A DNA stretch of 35,790 bases from Candidatus Brocadiaceae bacterium (lineage in GTDB: Bacteria > Planctomycetota > Brocadiia > SM23-32), in NCBI GenBank assembly GCA_003551565.1, contig PUMZ01000194.1, forward strand, positions 1 through 35,790, read 5' to 3'. Below the pieces are notes generated by a model. The model was not told the origin of the DNA, made no database searches, and worked only from the letters and a program-made list of their open reading frames with translations. Shown here one piece after another: positions 22,099-31,390 of this stretch (position 1 is the stretch's first letter; each line of letters begins with the position of its first letter). The position numbers and the translations under genes are program-made.

Positions 22099-24933
22099 AT
22101 GCCGCAACATCGATTACAAATTGCCGATGTAGCATCTGGCCGGAACCGGAAATTCAACATTCAAGACCCTCGTCTTTTGCCCTTGCTCGCCCTTCTCCCC
22201 CTGCTGACGTTCACGCACACCATCGCCCGGGGCAAAGGCCCCGGCGTGGAGGTGCGCGTGACCTCCCCCCATGATGTCGAGACCGATCCCGGTATGATAG
22301 TGACCGGCGCCTTCCTGGTGCGTAACGATACTGGCCGGGAAAGAGAGTTTGTTGATATCCTGCAGATTCCGCACGGCTGGCGACCGGTCACAACGCACGG
22401 CGACCCGTTTGTGCTGGACGACGGCGCCGAAGCCGTCAGGACGGTAGCTTTGCACGTACCTTCCGCCGCGGGAGCAGGCGAATACGGCATTTCGTACACC
22501 ATCAGGGACCGGAGGGATTACGGCATAACGGATTCCGACACCTTCACCGTGCGGGTGCGACCGGTGGTGGCGCTGAAACTGATGCCGGAAGATGCGCCGG
22601 AGTCGGTCGTCGCCGGCGACGTGATCGAGATCGTGATGCGGCTTATCAACCGGGGGAACGTAACGCGGACTATCGCGCTTGAGGCGAGTATACGACAGCA
22701 CTGGCCGCTCCGGATCGATCCGGAGAAGCAGCGCCTGGCGCCCGGAGAGTCCACGGTGGTGAACGTAACCGTTGAGACCGACGAACACATCGCCAGGGAC
22801 ACCCGGTGCCGCCCGACCGTCAAAGCGACGACAGGGCGCATTATAGCAACCTCTGCCGAGGAATCGGTCTCGGTCCGGATCGTGCCCCGGCCGCCGGAAC
22901 GGATCGACCCGTACCGCAGGATCGATTCCCGGATCAAAATCGTTGCCGTCGGCGGCGACCGCGGCGAAGGGATGCAGGCAGAGCTCTCCGGCGGAGGATA
23001 CCTGGACGCGGACGGGGAGCGTCGTTTGGATTTTTTCTTTCGCGCCCCCGATATCAGCGATCAACGCTACGGAAGACGCGACGAGTACCGGATGAGTTAT
23101 TCCGACAGCGCGGTCACCGCCCATATTGGGGACAGATCATATTCGCTTTCCGATCTGACGGAAAGGCACCGGTACGGGCGGGGGGTGGAGCTCAACCTGC
23201 ATCCCGGCGAAGTGTTCGCAACGGGCGCGCATTTCGTGCGTACCCGTTGGGGCGAGCCGAGGGAGAAGCAGAGCGGCGTGTACGGCGAGGCGCAGATGAA
23301 CGACTGGTTCCGGCTGCGGGGAAACGTGCTGTGGAAAGAAAGAGAGAAGGAAAATCATATCTACAGCCTCCAGTCGCGCATCACTGTGCATGAGGCCTTC
23401 AACCTCGGCCTGGAATATGGCTACAGCAACACGCGCGGGGCCGGCAACGATACCGCTTACCGGATGGATTTCTCCGGCCGTGCATGGGAAAGAGTAAGAT
23501 ATTCCGTGCTCAAAATCCGGGCTGAACCGGGCTATGCCGGCTATTACAGCGATGCGGACTCGCTGTCGGGCCGCATTTTTTTCCCGCTGACAGACGGCGT
23601 CCGGGGCAGTTTTTCCTACAGGGAGTATGCCCGGAATCTCGACCGTGATACCGAACTCAGATCTGCCGAGCGCACCCGGCACTACGGAACGGGATTGAAC
23701 TGCCGCCTCCCCACACGGACAAACATTTCTCTCGATTACCACAGACGCTGCACCAGGGACGTGCTGCCCGATCCGCGCTATGACTACATGACGGATGTTG
23801 TCGGACTGGGGGTGCGTCAGAGAATTGGTTGGGCAAGTCTCAGCTTGCGCACCGAACGCGGCGAACACCGCGACAGATTGAACAACTCGACCCGACGCGG
23901 CCTGGAAAGATACCGGCTTTCCGCCTCCTTCCGGCCCAGCAGCCGGCAAAGATACGGCGCTTACTACAACTTCGGGCACAGCTACTTCCGCACCGCCGAA
24001 CCGGCAAGAACCAGGTCGGCCGGTGCGTCCGGTTCCTGGGACATAACCCGGACCCTCACAGCCGGACTCCGTTATTCGAAAAGCGGACTGGAATCGGAGA
24101 CTCTTCCGACCGGCAGGTGGAGCGGATCGCTTTCCTACTCGCTGCCGAACGGCCACCGGCTATCGGCACGCGGCTCGTGGAGCAGGCGCAGAGGCCGGGA
24201 TTCGAGCAGTTATGCCTACGCTTCCTACACCGTTCCGTTCGGCATACCCGTGGGCAGGGATCAAGATATCGGACGGATCAAGGGGGCGATCTACGATGCC
24301 GAAACGTACGAGCCCCTCCCCCGGGTGAGGGTTTGGTTGAACGAACATACGGCCGTCACCGATGACGACGGCGAGTTCGATTTTCCGGCGCTGGAACCCG
24401 GCACGCACCTGTTGCGTATCAACAGGCATGACGTGGGGCTCGACAGGGTGACGGTTGACCGGACGCCCATCAACGTTGAAGTCCAGCCCGGGCGGACGGA
24501 ATACGTCGATGTACCCGTGGTCAAATCCGCCGAAATATCCGGACGCGTGGCTGTTTTCGGTTTCGATAACGGCAACAACTATCTCGATTACAGGGATATC
24601 AACGATTTTCGGGACAACAATTTGAAGCTTTCCGGTGACGGAAATGGGTTGGTCCAGGTCGGCGCCCTGGCCGGTATTCTGATCGAGCTCCGGAACGGCA
24701 CAGAGGTGTTCCGGCAGATGACCGGATCCGGGGGAGCGTTTGTTTTCAAAGAGCTCAGGCCGGGGCGTTGGACGCTCAGGATGTATGGCAACGATAACTT
24801 GCCGGACCATTACTATCCGGAACAGGAAGAGTATGTGTTGAAGCTCGATCCGGGCGATATGTCCCATGTCCTCATCCGGGTCCTGCCCCGAGAACGGCGG
24901 ATACGTATCATTGATGAAGGAGAAGTGGAGTAG
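22099..24933 (+). CDS. Usher-like outer-membrane barrel with Ig and Cna-B-type domains
   Basis: 944 aa. After a long basic leader and hydrophobic core (LLPLLALLPLLTF, about 28-41) come two NEW3/CARDB-like Ig domains (about 48-145 and 150-265). Residues about 270-735 are a run of amphipathic strands with alternating aromatic/Arg and Gly/Ser residues (WSGSLSYSLPNGHRLSARGS), typical of an outer-membrane beta-barrel. A CarboxypepD_reg domain follows (GRIKGAIYDAETYEPLPRVR, TDDDGEFDFPALEPGTHLLR), then an SdrD-B-like domain with Asp/Asn-rich FDNGNNYLDYRDINDF and KELRPGRWTLRM. Classical ushers have a different N-terminal domain, but the barrel plus two C-terminal beta domains is usher-like. Start ATG 22099 has a weak site. 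Partner genes upstream support secretion or assembly of a surface fibre. Confidence 0.65.
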   Translation: MPQHRLQIADVASGRNRKFNIQDPRLLPLLALLPLLTFTHTIARGKGPGVEVRVTSPHDVETDPGMIVTGAFLVRNDTGREREFVDILQIPHGWRPVTTHGDPFVLDDGAEAVRTVALHVPSAAGAGEYGISYTIRDRRDYGITDSDTFTVRVRPVVALKLMPEDAPESVVAGDVIEIVMRLINRGNVTRTIALEASIRQHWPLRIDPEKQRLAPGESTVVNVTVETDEHIARDTRCRPTVKATTGRIIATSAEESVSVRIVPRPPERIDPYRRIDSRIKIVAVGGDRGEGMQAELSGGGYLDADGERRLDFFFRAPDISDQRYGRRDEYRMSYSDSAVTAHIGDRSYSLSDLTERHRYGRGVELNLHPGEVFATGAHFVRTRWGEPREKQSGVYGEAQMNDWFRLRGNVLWKEREKENHIYSLQSRITVHEAFNLGLEYGYSNTRGAGNDTAYRMDFSGRAWERVRYSVLKIRAEPGYAGYYSDADSLSGRIFFPLTDGVRGSFSYREYARNLDRDTELRSAERTRHYGTGLNCRLPTRTNISLDYHRRCTRDVLPDPRYDYMTDVVGLGVRQRIGWASLSLRTERGEHRDRLNNSTRRGLERYRLSASFRPSSRQRYGAYYNFGHSYFRTAEPARTRSAGASGSWDITRTLTAGLRYSKSGLESETLPTGRWSGSLSYSLPNGHRLSARGSWSRRRGRDSSSYAYASYTVPFGIPVGRDQDIGRIKGAIYDAETYEPLPRVRVWLNEHTAVTDDDGEFDFPALEPGTHLLRINRHDVGLDRVTVDRTPINVEVQPGRTEYVDVPVVKSAEISGRVAVFGFDNGNNYLDYRDINDFRDNNLKLSGDGNGLVQVGALAGILIELRNGTEVFRQMTGSGGAFVFKELRPGRWTLRMYGNDNLPDHYYPEQEEYVLKLDPGDMSHVLIRVLPRERRIRIIDEGEVE

Positions 24934-25025
24934 TTCGCCCTGTTCCATTTTTGCCGGGCATCCGGCACCTCGTCGTGATAAAAACGTTTCCCCATCATTT
25001 TTCCTTCCTTGGCGAGCGCACATAT

Positions 25026-25053
25026 TTGCGATGCACATCCAATCCGTTATAAT
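25026..25053 (+). promoter_or_regulatory. Sigma-70-type promoter of the giant secreted protein
   Basis: TTGCGA (25026-25031), 16 bases, perfect TATAAT (25048-25053). The expected start is near 25060, about 35 nt before ATG 25095. Spacing is one base shorter than ideal, -35 matches four of six positions. The gene therefore probably has its own transcript, distinct from the barrel gene that ends at 24933. Confidence 0.6.
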
Positions 25054-25094
25054 AAAGGAAGAGTTGCGAAAACGCTTACAAGGGGTGCGATGGG

Positions 25095-28000
25095 ATGCAA
25101 AAGATATTTAGATACTTGCCCATGGATGAAGTCTTCAGCGGTGTTCTGTCGTTATTTCCCGGCAATCCGGGCAGAAGTTTGCTGCTGACGGCCCTCATCA
25201 TGGCCTCCGGATTTTTTTCTGTTTCCGTCGATGCACAGCCGTCGGACGTCGTTCTGGAATTTGACGGCGCCGACGGTTATGTCGAAATACCACACGCAAG
25301 TGCGCTGGATCCGGAGGACGATCATTGGACCTGCGAATTCTGGGTCAGGGTGCTCGAGCGCGTTGAAGGGGCCGATAAGTTCATAGCCAAACGGCACAGG
25401 GAGCGGGGTGTCGGCGCCGTGGGGTTTTATCTTGGGAACCGTTTTGCTCCGAATTGTGACGACGGAATCAGGCAAAACTTCGGGTTCGGAAGGATACCGC
25501 TTGATGAGTGGGTCCATATCGCCGTGCAGATTGACAGAGATGAAGACAAGTTCAGGGCCTATATGAATGGCGAGCTGGTTTCAGAGGGTGTTTCGGGGTT
25601 GACCGGGTCGGTTGCGTCTTCTTCCGACCTCATAATAGGCGGGGACAGTTTGGGACGGTTGCAGGGCTACCATTGCCAGATAAGCCACGTGCGCATCTGG
25701 AAAGGCGTGCACCTGACGCAGGAGATGATCCGCAACAACATGCATAATAAGGTTGCCGGCGACGCAGAAGGGCTGGCGGGTTACTGGCCCCTGGACGATG
25801 GCCGCGGCGGTACTGCACGGGACATCTCTGTGAACCGGAATGACGGGATCCTGACCGGAGAACAACAACCGAAGTGGATGCCTGCCCGGGCATTTGCGAG
25901 GAATCTGCCGGACGAAAAGAACGTCCAGCCGGGACAGGATGCAGTACTCGGTCCCGTGATGTTGCATGAACCGGAAGGAGAAGTCACCTATCAATGGTAT
26001 TTCAACGGAGAGCCGATCGCTGACGCCGAAGAGCCCTCGCTGACCATACAGGATGTCACGACCGATCATCTGGGGGTTTATTATGTCAAGGTCAATGACG
26101 ATCGCGAGGTGACACCGATAGCTTCCAACCACATGGAACTGCCGCCCTGGCCGCTGTGGCGGTCCGAACTGGAGGGCAAAATTGCAGAACGGGGGGACAC
26201 CGTTACTCTCGGCCCTGTGGAACTGTACGCGCCGCGGGGTGAAGTCAGCTACCAGTGGTTCCGGGACGGGAACCCCATCGAAGGAGCCACGGGCAACAGC
26301 CTCAGGATTGAGGGGGTCCGGGAAGAGGATCTGGGCGTCTATTATGTGCGCGTTGACGATGAACAGGACATGACCCCGGTCACCACCGGCGATTTAAGGT
26401 TGGCAGAAGCGCCTGCATGGCCGATGTGGCGGTATGATGCCGCCCGGTCCGCTTCGGCGCCGCAAGTTTTAGAAGAGGATCTGCATCTGCATTGGGTGAG
26501 GGAACTTCCGGAACCGAAACGTGCCTGGCCGCAACAGCAGGACGACGGCCGCACGTTGCAGTTCGACCTTTCTTACGCGCCGGTGGCCGCAGGGCGCCGT
26601 GTGTTTGTCCCCTCCAGCGTTACCGACAGCGTTACGGCGTACTGCATCGAAGACGGCAGCAAGCTGTGGCGCTACTACGCCAACGGCCCCGTGCGCCTGG
26701 CGCCTGCAGTGTGGCGGGGAAACGTTTATTTCGTCAGCGACGACGGTCACCTGTATTGTGTCGATGCAGACAGCGGAGAACTCGAGTGGAAATTCCGCGG
26801 TGGACCGTCGGACCACCGGCTGCTGGGAAACGCCAGGATCATCAACTTCTGGCCGGCGCGCGGCGCTCCTGCCGTCAAAGACGGCAGGGTTTATTTTGCC
26901 GCCGGGATATGGCCGTTCCACGGCGTGTTCGTCTACGCCCTTGATGCCGCGAGCGGAGATGTCGAGTGGGTCAGCGATACCAATGAACGCCTGGTGCCGC
27001 AGGGCTATATCGCAGCGGGAACCGATAAGCTCGTTGTCGCGGGCGGAAGGTCCGCGGGATATTATTTCAATCGCCATACCGGCGAACTCCTTGAACGCAC
27101 CCGGAGGGGCTACGAAGCGCATGCGGTCGATGGAGGCCGCATCGGGGAGGTCAAACCCCGCTCAACGTCCGAGACGACCTGGTATCTCGTCCACCGGCTC
27201 GATTCCCCGAGAAAAGCCAAAGTGAATCCGATGCTGCAATCGCGGTTGAACACTGTCAAAGATCGGATTGAGGGGACTGTTTTTTATAAGCTGGCGGCCT
27301 ACGGCAGGATGATTGTCAGCACAGAATGCGGCAAGCTGTACTGTTTCGGTCCGGAAGAGGTTGAACCGCAACGGCACGCACACAATCCCCTCCCGCTGGA
27401 GCCGGAGGGTGGACGATGGGCGGAGGTGGCTGAGAGCGTTCTGGATGAACTGGAAAGTCCGGGCGGCTATGCACTCATGCTCGGAGCCGGGTCCGGCGGC
27501 TTGCTCAAAGAAATTCTGAACGGAAGTGACTTGCATGTCGTGGTGGTCGAATCGGATGAGGAACGGGTGAGGGAACTGCGCGACAGGTTGGCGGAGTCCG
27601 GCCGTTACGGGCGCCGCGCCGCGGTCATCAAGGCCTCCCCATCCTCGTTCTCGGTACAGCCCTACCTGTTCAATCTCGTGATAAGTGAAGACATTGCCGG
27701 CGCAGAAGCCGGCGGGGAGGCCCGAATATCTGCTCTTCTCAACTGGCTTATGCCTTACTCGGGTGTCGCCTGGCTCGGGGCTTCTTCGGAAGACGCCGCT
27801 GCGCTGGCGGCTGTCGCCAACTCCGCCGGTGTTGACCGGGTATCGATTGAGGCGCGGGAGGATCACCTTTTCGCCACCCGAGATGGCCCGCTGACCGGCG
27901 CCGGGGAGTGGACCCATCAGTGGCATTGTACCGCCAATACGCTCACCTCCCTGGACAGCCGGGTGCGACTGCCCCTTGGTCTGTTGTGGTTCGGCGGTCC

Positions 28001-29795
28001 CACAAATCACAACATTCTGCCGCGCCATGCGCGCGGGCCCCGCCCCCAGGTTGCGGGGGGACGCCTGGTGTTTCTTGGGCCGGACACCATTGCGGCGCGC
28101 TGTGTCTATTCGGGACGCCATTTGTGGGAACGCGGCTTCCACGGTATCGGAGGGCCTTTCGATACCACGTCTCACCAGGCGGGCACTGCCTATATCGGCA
28201 GTCCGTTTGTAACCCTGCCCGACAGCATATACCTGCGCCATGACGGTATCGTTCATCGCCTCGACCCGGCAACCGGAGACACGCTGGCGGAATTCGAACC
28301 GCCGGGCAGAGCGCTGGAAGAAATATACGCGGCGGAAAAACTGGATGGCCTCATGGGCCTCGGGCGGAGGGAGCGTGCGCCGGACTGGGGACACATCAGC
28401 GTCCAGGGCGACTTTTTGATAACGACATCGGAACCGCATATGTTTGAAGGAGAGAGGTTGGGAGATCTTGAAAGCCACAGCGGATCCTCAAGCAGACTTC
28501 TTGCAGTGATGAACCGCTATAACGGTGACGTGTTATGGCAGCGGAAGGGCGATGCAGGCTTCCGGCACAATGCCATCATCAGCTCGGGAGACGTTCTCTT
28601 CGCCGTGGACGGGTTGTCCGAGGGAGCGCTTGCTTACCTGGCCCGCCGCGGCAAACAACCCGAAGATAATTCGCAACTGATGGCGCTCGATATCCGGACG
28701 GGGAAAGAACTCTGGGTGAAAAACAGCGAAGTTTTTGCCACCTTTTTACTCTACAGCGACGACCATGACATCCTTGTCGAGGGCGGGAGCTATGACCTGG
28801 ATAACCGGCGTATTCGCCGCGGCCTCGTCCTGCCCGGGGAACCCGAAATCGTCTCCGCCCGCCGTGGCCGTGACGGACAGCTCCTGTGGGAAGGAATCGA
28901 CCTGCGGCTGCCCGGTGCGGTCGCCGGAGAGATGCTTATTTCGGGATCGCAGAATAAATCCATATCGTTGCTGAGCGGTGAAACGTGGATGCGGGAACAG
29001 CCGCTGACAGGAGAAAAAAGCAACTGGACATATTCCAGGGCCGGAAAGGGTTGCGACATCATCAACGCAAGTCAACACCTGCTGTTGTTCCGCGCCGGAG
29101 ATGCAAGCTATCATGATCTGGAACATGATTCCGGACAGGGGTATTTTCACGGTTTTCGCAGCGGATGTACCACGAACCTCATACCCGCCGATGGTGTACT
29201 CAGCGCACTTGATTATACGCGCACCTGCAACTGTTCCTATTCCCATCAAACATCACTGGCCATGGTCAATATGCCCGATGGGCCGGGCGTGGATTTCTGG
29301 ACGCTCCACGAGGGATCACCACCTGACCCGGCGGGATTCGGTTTGAATTTCGGCGCACCCGGACGCAGGGTCGATGTCGAGGGTACGGGCTTTGTATGGC
29401 ATGACCGTTCCGGGACGCACCGGCGCCACCCGTCCGCTATCAAAGACAACGGCGGCGGCATCGGCTGGGTGGCCGCATCGGGGCGCGAAACAAGCGGCAC
29501 GATAACGATCAACGACCTGATCGACACCACGTATACGGTCCGCCTCCACTTTGCCGAGCCCGACGAAGAGATCGGCCCGGGCGAGCGGGTATTCGACGTG
29601 CTCATCGATGGCGAAAAGGTTCTCGACGGATTCGATATCGTACGCCAAACCGGTGGCGCTTTGCGCGGAGTGGTCAAGGAATTCTCCATGGTTGTGGAGG
29701 GCAGCCGGATGAGCCTGGAGCTCCGCAGCTGCGAAGATTCTCAGCGCGATCCGGTTATCAGCGGCATCGAAGTGCATGCAGAGGGTTACGAATGA
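25095..29795 (+). CDS. Giant secreted LamG-Ig-PQQ propeller-methyltransferase-malectin protein
   Basis: 1566 aa. Signal peptide (SLLLTALIMASGFFSVSVDA, residues about 35-52). Domains: LamG/concanavalin-like about 52-256 (VVLEFDGADGYVEIPHASAL, WVHIAVQIDRDEDKF, GYWPLDDGRGG); two Ig domains about 271-346 and 361-436 that are near duplicates (VTYQWYFNGEPIADA and VSYQWFRDGNPIEGA); first PQQ-type beta-propeller half about 442-752 (LWRYYANGPVRLAPAVWRGN, FRGGPSDHRLLGNARIINFW); a Rossmann methyltransferase-like domain about 775-933 with MLGAGSGG and acidic VVVES; second propeller half about 936-1386; malectin-like carbohydrate-binding domain about 1412-1565 (YTVRLHFAEPDEEIGPGERV). Substrate unknown; glycan binding is suggested by the end domains. 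ATG 25125 is a possible later start. Confidence 0.85.
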   Translation: MQKIFRYLPMDEVFSGVLSLFPGNPGRSLLLTALIMASGFFSVSVDAQPSDVVLEFDGADGYVEIPHASALDPEDDHWTCEFWVRVLERVEGADKFIAKRHRERGVGAVGFYLGNRFAPNCDDGIRQNFGFGRIPLDEWVHIAVQIDRDEDKFRAYMNGELVSEGVSGLTGSVASSSDLIIGGDSLGRLQGYHCQISHVRIWKGVHLTQEMIRNNMHNKVAGDAEGLAGYWPLDDGRGGTARDISVNRNDGILTGEQQPKWMPARAFARNLPDEKNVQPGQDAVLGPVMLHEPEGEVTYQWYFNGEPIADAEEPSLTIQDVTTDHLGVYYVKVNDDREVTPIASNHMELPPWPLWRSELEGKIAERGDTVTLGPVELYAPRGEVSYQWFRDGNPIEGATGNSLRIEGVREEDLGVYYVRVDDEQDMTPVTTGDLRLAEAPAWPMWRYDAARSASAPQVLEEDLHLHWVRELPEPKRAWPQQQDDGRTLQFDLSYAPVAAGRRVFVPSSVTDSVTAYCIEDGSKLWRYYANGPVRLAPAVWRGNVYFVSDDGHLYCVDADSGELEWKFRGGPSDHRLLGNARIINFWPARGAPAVKDGRVYFAAGIWPFHGVFVYALDAASGDVEWVSDTNERLVPQGYIAAGTDKLVVAGGRSAGYYFNRHTGELLERTRRGYEAHAVDGGRIGEVKPRSTSETTWYLVHRLDSPRKAKVNPMLQSRLNTVKDRIEGTVFYKLAAYGRMIVSTECGKLYCFGPEEVEPQRHAHNPLPLEPEGGRWAEVAESVLDELESPGGYALMLGAGSGGLLKEILNGSDLHVVVVESDEERVRELRDRLAESGRYGRRAAVIKASPSSFSVQPYLFNLVISEDIAGAEAGGEARISALLNWLMPYSGVAWLGASSEDAAALAAVANSAGVDRVSIEAREDHLFATRDGPLTGAGEWTHQWHCTANTLTSLDSRVRLPLGLLWFGGPTNHNILPRHARGPRPQVAGGRLVFLGPDTIAARCVYSGRHLWERGFHGIGGPFDTTSHQAGTAYIGSPFVTLPDSIYLRHDGIVHRLDPATGDTLAEFEPPGRALEEIYAAEKLDGLMGLGRRERAPDWGHISVQGDFLITTSEPHMFEGERLGDLESHSGSSSRLLAVMNRYNGDVLWQRKGDAGFRHNAIISSGDVLFAVDGLSEGALAYLARRGKQPEDNSQLMALDIRTGKELWVKNSEVFATFLLYSDDHDILVEGGSYDLDNRRIRRGLVLPGEPEIVSARRGRDGQLLWEGIDLRLPGAVAGEMLISGSQNKSISLLSGETWMREQPLTGEKSNWTYSRAGKGCDIINASQHLLLFRAGDASYHDLEHDSGQGYFHGFRSGCTTNLIPADGVLSALDYTRTCNCSYSHQTSLAMVNMPDGPGVDFWTLHEGSPPDPAGFGLNFGAPGRRVDVEGTGFVWHDRSGTHRRHPSAIKDNGGGIGWVAASGRETSGTITINDLIDTTYTVRLHFAEPDEEIGPGERVFDVLIDGEKVLDGFDIVRQTGGALRGVVKEFSMVVEGSRMSLELRSCEDSQRDPVISGIEVHAEGYE

Positions 29796-29822
29796 TCAAA
29801 GAATGAAATAAGCGGGATAAGC

Positions 29823-29847
29823 GGCGGGTAACCGAATCGGACCCGCC
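29823..29847. terminator. Hairpin between convergent genes, possible terminator
   Basis: GGCGGGT and ACCCGCC form a seven-base GC stem; inside, CCG and CGG can extend the pairing around an AAT loop with a two-base bulge. It lies between the convergent giant-protein gene (plus) and the GerMN lipoprotein gene (minus), where a shared terminator is expected. No U-tract follows on either strand, so if it terminates it is not of the simple intrinsic type. Confidence 0.35.
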
Positions 29848-29893
29848 AGGCCCGACGTCGTGCACATCCCCCCCATCCAGACCCCGGCATCAT

Positions 29894-30427
29894 CTACGGC
29901 TGGAGCACATCCTCCTTCCGCGATTCAACCATGATCTCCACCGTGTCCACATCATCAAATTGCCGCAAGGTCCTCGTTATCTGTTGCCGGATCGCCGTCA
30001 CCCATGCCGACCCGCCACCTGGTTCGATATCCCGGCTGAAATTGCATCGGGCAGCCCCGTTCTGCACTTCGAACGACAGCAGAACCGTCCCCGCCGGGAT
30101 CGCGCTTGAATAGCCTTTGTGCTTCTCCTCACCAGTGACCCCATTCAGAAGTAAGATCAGCGCTGATTCTATAATGCATTGTCCGGCGGATAGTTCTCTG
30201 GCAACCGGCTCCACCGATTCCATCCCGTCGGTGACCTGAACAAAATAAAGGTTGACGGTTTCCGTTGCCGATTCTTTTCCAGGCATGTCAGAATCGATCG
30301 CCCCGGCTGTGCCGTTATTCACAGGATCGCATCCTGTTAAGATGGATGCGAAGCAGGCGATCAGTAAGGCAGAATATGCGATATGTTGTTCCATGGCTAC
30401 CGTTGGATTTATCGTTCTGGGGACCAT
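29894..30427 (-). CDS. GerMN-domain lipoprotein
   Basis: 177 aa (166 aa if ATG 30394 is used). The lipobox LTGC near residue 33 after a hydrophobic stretch (ALLIACFASI) marks it as a lipoprotein. The remainder matches the GerMN domain: VNLYFVQVTDG, ALILLLNGVTGEEK, YSSAIPAGTVLLSFEVQNGA, RCNFSRDI and AIRQQITRTLRQFDDVDTVE. In Bacillus GerM works in sporulation and germination; in non-sporulating bacteria single-domain GerMN lipoproteins have no settled role. Both candidate starts lack a good ribosome-binding site; the later one gives a more usual signal peptide length. It is convergent with the giant protein and separate from the PIG-L gene by 159 nt. Confidence 0.75.
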   Translation of the reverse strand: MVPRTINPTVAMEQHIAYSALLIACFASILTGCDPVNNGTAGAIDSDMPGKESATETVNLYFVQVTDGMESVEPVARELSAGQCIIESALILLLNGVTGEEKHKGYSSAIPAGTVLLSFEVQNGAARCNFSRDIEPGGGSAWVTAIRQQITRTLRQFDDVDTVEIMVESRKEDVLQP

Positions 30428-30586
30428 GCGGACACTTCACTGCACGTACTTTAGCCCCCATATTTCATAGACCAAGCCGGACAAATGGCGGTTGACCTGC
30501 CTGCTGCAGGCTGGCCCTGCGGGCGCCCGGCAATCCGATCCCATCCCCTGACATCCAGTGCATCCGTTCGCGGAACACAAAAGCAA

Positions 30587-31390
30587 TCAACCGGGGAAAA
30601 GGAGCTCCAGAAGTTTTTCGTCCGGTTGACGGCCGTATTCGGACAGTTCGAAAGCTTCGGCGTAGCGCACTTTCGCTCCTTGCTCCGGTCCGTAACGTGC
30701 GATCAAACCCTCCCGGCAGCTCTCGGCAATCCGGCGGAACCTTTCCGCAAACTTTTTGCTGAGCCATTCCCGCCGTTCTGATGCATCTTCAGGCACTTCG
30801 TGCAGATAGCCGCAATTGAATGGAATCCATTCAAAAAACTGACTCTCATGACAAGCCATCATGCCGATTTTCTGTGCGAACTGCTCATCGACAGACAGTG
30901 CGATGTCCGCCTGAAAGGGGGTTGGCCTGCGGAAACGATCCCATCCATGAACGATAACGGGCATCCGCTCCATCGCCGGAACGTCCGGGCAGACAAGAGG
31001 CACGGTCAGCAAATAGGAAACATCGACGGCAACCTGACCGGCAGCCCGATGGTCCGCATGATAATCCACGGTCCGCGGAGCAACCAACAGGTCGGGGTGA
31101 AACCGGCGTATCAGGCGCAGGACTTCCTCCCGGATATCGAGTGTGGGCTGGATTCTGCCATCGTCATGGTCCAGCACGACATATTCGGCGCCGATTGTCG
31201 CCGCCGAACGCCGGGCCTCTTCTTTCCGTCGTTTCGCCAGAGCCTCACGGGCCATCTCATGATGGCCGGCATTACCGTTGGAAATTGAGACGAACAACGC
31301 TTCCCCGCCACGTTCTATTACCTGCGCAGCCAACCCACCCGCGCTGATCTCTCCATCATCGGGATGCGCACCGACAAACATCATTCGCAT
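30587..31390 (-). CDS. PIG-L/LmbE family deacetylase
   Basis: 267-aa zinc-dependent N-acetylglucosamine-type deacetylase. The metal and catalytic motif GAHPDDGE is at residues 7-14 and the second metal histidine motif YHADH at about 110-114 (RTVDYHADHRAAG). Length is typical. Family members deacetylate GlcNAc-phosphatidylinositol, GlcNAc-inositol or lipid-linked sugars. AAAGGAG six bases before ATG 31390 fixes the start. The neighbouring GT2 and GT39-like glycosyltransferases on the same strand suggest a substrate in an envelope glycan or glycolipid. The exact substrate cannot be told from sequence. Confidence 0.9.
   Translation of the reverse strand: MRMMFVGAHPDDGEISAGGLAAQVIERGGEALFVSISNGNAGHHEMAREALAKRRKEEARRSAATIGAEYVVLDHDDGRIQPTLDIREEVLRLIRRFHPDLLVAPRTVDYHADHRAAGQVAVDVSYLLTVPLVCPDVPAMERMPVIVHGWDRFRRPTPFQADIALSVDEQFAQKIGMMACHESQFFEWIPFNCGYLHEVPEDASERREWLSKKFAERFRRIAESCREGLIARYGPEQGAKVRYAEAFELSEYGRQPDEKLLELLFPG

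Noticed and set aside
22114-24156. Two long minus-strand open frames opposite the barrel gene
   Set aside because: The plus-strand product has consistent domain order and operon context; the minus frames have shadow-type composition and no start signals.
24952-24967. Hairpin TGCCGG-GCAT-CCGGCA as terminator of the barrel gene
   Set aside because: The stem is only six base pairs and no T-run follows; the T-run precedes it.
27162-28478. 438-aa minus-strand open frame opposite the propeller gene
   Set aside because: Antisense to recognisable methyltransferase and propeller motifs; no independent evidence.
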